From Alcanivorax sp. S6407 (GTDB lineage Bacteria; Pseudomonadota; Gammaproteobacteria; Pseudomonadales; Alcanivoracaceae): a stretch of 64,000 nucleotides of DNA. Under the pieces are notes generated by a model. The model did no database searches. It saw nothing but the letters and a program-made list of their open reading frames with translations, and was not told where the DNA came from. This document shows, in pieces, positions 61,300 through 64,000 of the stretch (its first letter is position 1; each line of letters starts with the position of its first letter). Location of the stretch: positions 1-64,000 of the forward strand of contig NZ_JALKBH010000005.1 of assembly GCF_023016115.1 (NCBI RefSeq), read 5' to 3'. Both the position numbers and the translations under genes were made by a program.

Positions 61300-62715
61300 T
61301 TACCAGCCGGCGTGGGCGGCCAGGGCGGTGGCGATGGCAAGCGCCATTTCCGTGGGATGTTTCTTCTCCGAGTACTGCAGCAGTTCCGGGTGCTCGGGCA
61401 CAAAGCTGGTGTTGAAGTTGGCTGCGCGGAAATCCGGATGCTGGAGTATCTGCTTGTAGTAGCTGGCGGTGGTGCGGATGCCGTGCAGGCGCATGTCATC
61501 CAGGGCTCGCTCACCGCGGGCAATGGCGTCGTCCCACTGCAAAGCCCACACCACCAGCTTCAGGCACATGGAATCGAAGTAGGGCGGAATCTCGTAACCG
61601 GTATAGATGGCGGTATCCACCCGCACGCCCGGGCCGCCCGGCGCATAGTAATGACTCACCCGGCCAAAGCTGGGCAGGAAATCGTTCTTCGGGTCTTCCG
61701 CATTGATACGGAACTGCAGGGCGTAGCCACGATAGCTGATGTCCTGCTGGCGATAACTCAGCGGCAGGCCGGCGGCAATGCGCAGCTGCTCACGGACAAT
61801 ATCCACTCCGGTGATCTGCTCGGTGATGGTGTGCTCCACCTGCACCCGGGTGTTCATTTCCATGAAGTAGACTTCGTTGCCGGTGAGCAGGAATTCCACC
61901 GTGCCGGCATTCTCGTAGCCCACCGCCTCGGCGGCAGTCACCGCCAGGCCGCCGATATAATTGCGCTGCTCAGGGGTGAGCTGCGGACTTGGAGCAATCT
62001 CGATCAGCTTTTGATTGCGCCGCTGGATCGAGCAGTCGCGCTCATACAGATGAATCACGTTGCCCTGGCTGTCGGCGAGAATCTGCACCTCGATATGGCG
62101 CGGATTGACGATGCACTTTTCCAGGAACACTTCCGCGCTGCCGAAGGCCTTGGTGGCTTCGCTGATCACACGCGGGTACTGGGTGCGCAGCTCGTCGGCG
62201 CTGTCGCAACGGCGGATGCCGCGGCCGCCCCCACCGGAGGTGGCCTTGAGCATTACCGGATAGCCAATCTCGCCAGCCAGTGCCAGTGCATCGTCCAGAT
62301 CCTTCAGGTTGCCTTCCGAGCCCGGCGTCACCGGTACCCCGGCGGCGCGCATGCTGTCGCGGGCCTGGGTCTTGTCGCCCATCTTGTGGATGACTTCGGA
62401 TTTCGGGCCGATAAAGCGCACCCCCTGTTCTTCACACAGGCGGGCGAACTCGGCGTTCTCTGACAGAAAACCGTAACCCGGGTGGATCGCATCGCAGCCC
62501 ACCTGCTTGGCCAGGCTGACAATCTTCTGCGGGTCCAGATATCCGGCAATGGGATCGTCGCCCAAGGAATAGGCCTCGTCCGCACGCTTCACGTGCAGAC
62601 CGTAGCGGTCAGGCTCGGTGTAGATCGCCACCGAGCGGATACCCATCTCGGCACAGGCACGAATGATCCGCACCGCGATCTCGCCCCGGTTGGCAATCAG
62701 GACTTTCTTCAGCAT
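61300..62715 (-). CDS. pycA: Pyruvate carboxylase subunit A (biotin carboxylase)
   Basis: 471 aa from the ATG at 62715 (GGAGGAG upstream). N-terminal KVLIANRGEIAVRIIRACAE; ATP-grasp MLKATSGGGGRGIRRC; active-site EVYFMEMNTRVQVEHTITEQ with the catalytic Glu/Arg. Carboxylates the biotin of PycB using ATP and bicarbonate. 26 bp upstream of pycB, so one operon. It is distinguished from accC by this neighbour, not by sequence alone. Confidence 0.95.
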   Translation of the reverse strand: MLKKVLIANRGEIAVRIIRACAEMGIRSVAIYTEPDRYGLHVKRADEAYSLGDDPIAGYLDPQKIVSLAKQVGCDAIHPGYGFLSENAEFARLCEEQGVRFIGPKSEVIHKMGDKTQARDSMRAAGVPVTPGSEGNLKDLDDALALAGEIGYPVMLKATSGGGGRGIRRCDSADELRTQYPRVISEATKAFGSAEVFLEKCIVNPRHIEVQILADSQGNVIHLYERDCSIQRRNQKLIEIAPSPQLTPEQRNYIGGLAVTAAEAVGYENAGTVEFLLTGNEVYFMEMNTRVQVEHTITEQITGVDIVREQLRIAAGLPLSYRQQDISYRGYALQFRINAEDPKNDFLPSFGRVSHYYAPGGPGVRVDTAIYTGYEIPPYFDSMCLKLVVWALQWDDAIARGERALDDMRLHGIRTTASYYKQILQHPDFRAANFNTSFVPEHPELLQYSEKKHPTEMALAIATALAAHAGW

Positions 62716-62754
62716 GTAAAGCTCCTCCATCGAGGGTTTGGAGGCTATGCCGGT

Positions 62755-62814
62755 CAATCCATAAGTAGAAATCAGAATATAGTTAGGTGAATATAAGGTA
62801 TTGCTTATGGATTG
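62755..62814. promoter_or_regulatory. Candidate PycR operator
   Basis: Perfect 11-bp inverted repeat CAATCCATAAG (62755-62765) and CTTATGGATTG (62804-62814), 38 bp apart, 40 bp upstream of the pycA start. AATAT direct repeats (62776-62780, 62790-62794) lie between. The layout suits a LysR tetramer bound to two sites. The regulator is inferred as the divergent PycR-like protein. Confidence 0.6.
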
Positions 62815-62849
62815 GTGTCGAGCTCAGGTTTTATCGGGGCTGCAGGGCG

Positions 62850-62930
62850 GTCGGATGTCTGAGGTCCGGCGATGGACGCTAAACACCTGAATTCGAGATG
62901 TTCACCTTTTCGTCTGGCATCCGACACCAA
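62850..62930. repeat. Family E heptad cassette, both arms
   Basis: Left arm 62850-62879 (GTCGGATGTCTGAGGTCCGG and on), right arm 62911-62930 (CGTCTGGCATCCGACACC). Sits inside the divergent pycA/pycR gap. Confidence 0.6.
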
Positions 62931-62970
62931 TCACTGCCAGAGCCTCCGGCCTAAACCGGCGCAAAGGTTT

Positions 62971-62998
62971 TGTGGGAAATCCTGCTTGCAGGATGAAG
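62971..62998. repeat. REP-like half
   Basis: TGTGGGAAATCCTGCTTGCA GGATGAA: the REP frame with GGAA instead of GGAGC and stem ATCCTGCTTGCAGGAT, upstream of pycR. Confidence 0.6.
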
Positions 62999-63041
62999 GG
63001 CCTTTCCTCCTTCCCGGATCGCCGCTACCAGTAGAGACAAG

Positions 63042-63986
63042 ATGCCGCACTCCCTTCACCAGCTCCTCAGCCGCCTCACCTTCCGCCAGTTACAGGTATT
63101 TCTGACGGTGCATGAGTGCCGCAGCTACAGCCGCGCCGGCGAGCAGCTGGGTCTCACCCAGCCCGCCGTCAGCAGCCAGATCCGCCAACTGGAAGCGGCG
63201 CTGGAACTGCCGGTATTCGAATACGTGGGTCGCAAGCTCTACACCACCGCCGCCGGCGAACGCCTGGCCGAGACGGCCAGAGGCATCTTCGAATCCCTGA
63301 AAAACTTGCAAACCGATCTCGCCGCCCAGCAGGGCCGGGTGGCCGGAGAACTGAAACTGGTGGCGGTGAACACCGCCCAGTATGTGGTGCCCTATTTGTT
63401 GAAAGGCTTTGTGCAGCAGCACCCGGACGTGACCGTAAACCTGCGCGTGGTGAACCGGGCCGAAGCCCTGCGCCGGCTGGATGACAACGAAGATCACCTG
63501 ATGATTCTCGGCATCGTCCCGGAAGACAAGCCGCTCAACGTGCTGCCGTTTCTCGACAATGAATTCATCGCCGTGGCCGCACCGGATCACCCGCTGGCCA
63601 ACGCAGAGAGCATTACCCCGGAGCGCTTCCTGAAAGAAAGGTTATTACTGAGAGAGTCCGGCTCCGGCAGCCGCCTGACCCTGGAGTTGTTCTGCCAGGA
63701 GCGCCGCCTGAGCCTGGCCCCCTTCATGGAGCTGGGCGCCAACGACGCCATCAAACACGCCGCCATGGCCGGCCTCGGCGTCGCCGTCCTGCCCCGCCTG
63801 AGCCTGCGCGCCGAACTGCAACTGGGGCAGCTCAAAGCGCTACCGGTAAAAGGCTTCCCCTTGCGCCGCTCCTGGTGCGTGGTCTACCCCAAAACCAAAT
63901 ACCCCACCCCCGCCATGTCCGCCTTCGTGGACTACGTCCAACAAAACCTCAAACAAATCGCCACCAGCTTTCACGAACAAACCTGA
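63042..63986 (+). CDS. pycR: LysR-family regulator, PycR-like
   Basis: 314 aa. wHTH at about 12-70 (LTFRQLQVFLTVHECRSYSR, then QPAVSSQIRQLEAALEL). Effector domain with typical ALRRLDDNEDHLMILGIVPE. Divergent from pycA, the place of PycR (PA5437) in Pseudomonas, which controls pyruvate carboxylase and lipid metabolism genes. The symbol rests on this context. Confidence 0.88.
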   Translation: MPHSLHQLLSRLTFRQLQVFLTVHECRSYSRAGEQLGLTQPAVSSQIRQLEAALELPVFEYVGRKLYTTAAGERLAETARGIFESLKNLQTDLAAQQGRVAGELKLVAVNTAQYVVPYLLKGFVQQHPDVTVNLRVVNRAEALRRLDDNEDHLMILGIVPEDKPLNVLPFLDNEFIAVAAPDHPLANAESITPERFLKERLLLRESGSGSRLTLELFCQERRLSLAPFMELGANDAIKHAAMAGLGVAVLPRLSLRAELQLGQLKALPVKGFPLRRSWCVVYPKTKYPTPAMSAFVDYVQQNLKQIATSFHEQT

Positions 63987-63993
63987 CGATACC

Positions 63994-64000
63994 TGTAGGA
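63994..64000. repeat. Truncated REP start at the window edge
   Basis: TGTAGGA, the usual first bases of a REP, 8 bp after the pycR stop; the rest is outside the window. Confidence 0.4.

Noticed and set aside
59663-61459. 598-aa frame opposite pycB
   Set aside because: Antisense shadow; it spans the pycB/pycA junction and has no recognisable domain.

Overview
The window looks like chromosomal DNA of an Alcanivorax-type marine hydrocarbon degrader (Gammaproteobacteria). The evidence is an integral-membrane alkane hydroxylase (AlkB) divergent from a GntR regulator, a FadL-type outer-membrane porin, an ectoine-catabolism DoeB-like deacetylase, and gene orders shared with Pseudomonas and relatives: trkA-rsmB-fmt-def-lysM-dprA-tsaC-hemF-aroE, oxyR-recG, gmk-rpoZ-spoT, fpr/finR and pycBA/pycR. 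The species cannot be fixed from sequence alone. No rRNA, tRNA or CRISPR array was seen.

Layout. 1-1.2 kb: an IS110-family insertion sequence next to a REP palindrome. 1.3-6.2 kb: two paralogous exported proteins with YadA-like neck motifs (one with a GlyGly-CTERM tail), an OsmC-YcaO fusion and small proteins. 6.5-8.5 kb: gntR/alkB with a strong candidate operator. 8.6-20.8 kb: trkH, trkA, rsmB, fmt, def on the minus strand, then lysM, dprA, tsaC, hemF, aroE and a small ion channel on the plus strand. 20.9-33 kb: lpxR-like gene, gamma-carbonic anhydrase, prlC, yheV, a polyhydroxyalkanoate-granule-type protein, fadL-like porin, FAD monooxygenase, fpr/finR, M23 peptidase, cobS. 33-43 kb: small conserved genes, an NmrA-like protein, a PAS-GGDEF protein, a solute-binding lipoprotein, recG and oxyR. 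43-52.9 kb: SDR protein, purE-purK, a TVP38-like protein, ridA, a REP-associated transposase (RAYT), spoT-rpoZ and gmk. 53-64 kb: membrane and Met-rich proteins, an amidohydrolase, an MpaB-like protein, a DoeB-like gene, pycB-pycA and pycR.

The genes are mostly ordinary housekeeping, hydrocarbon/lipid and stress genes. The striking part is between them. Many gaps carry mosaics of (i) REP palindromes of the type GTGGGAGC-stem-GCGAT with covarying stems, and (ii) arrays of imperfect 7-bp repeats in five sequence families: A (AGCTACA), B (CGAGTTN), C (GTGTTGC), D (TTAACAG), E (GCGTCAG). In the better copies two heptad arms face each other as an inverted repeat around a short centre, and many arms start or end within a few bases of a stop codon. 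A RAYT gene flanked by REP pairs is a plausible mobiliser of the REPs; nothing visible explains the heptad cassettes. Two further palindromic non-coding elements, one a MITE with IS5-like ends, also lie between genes.
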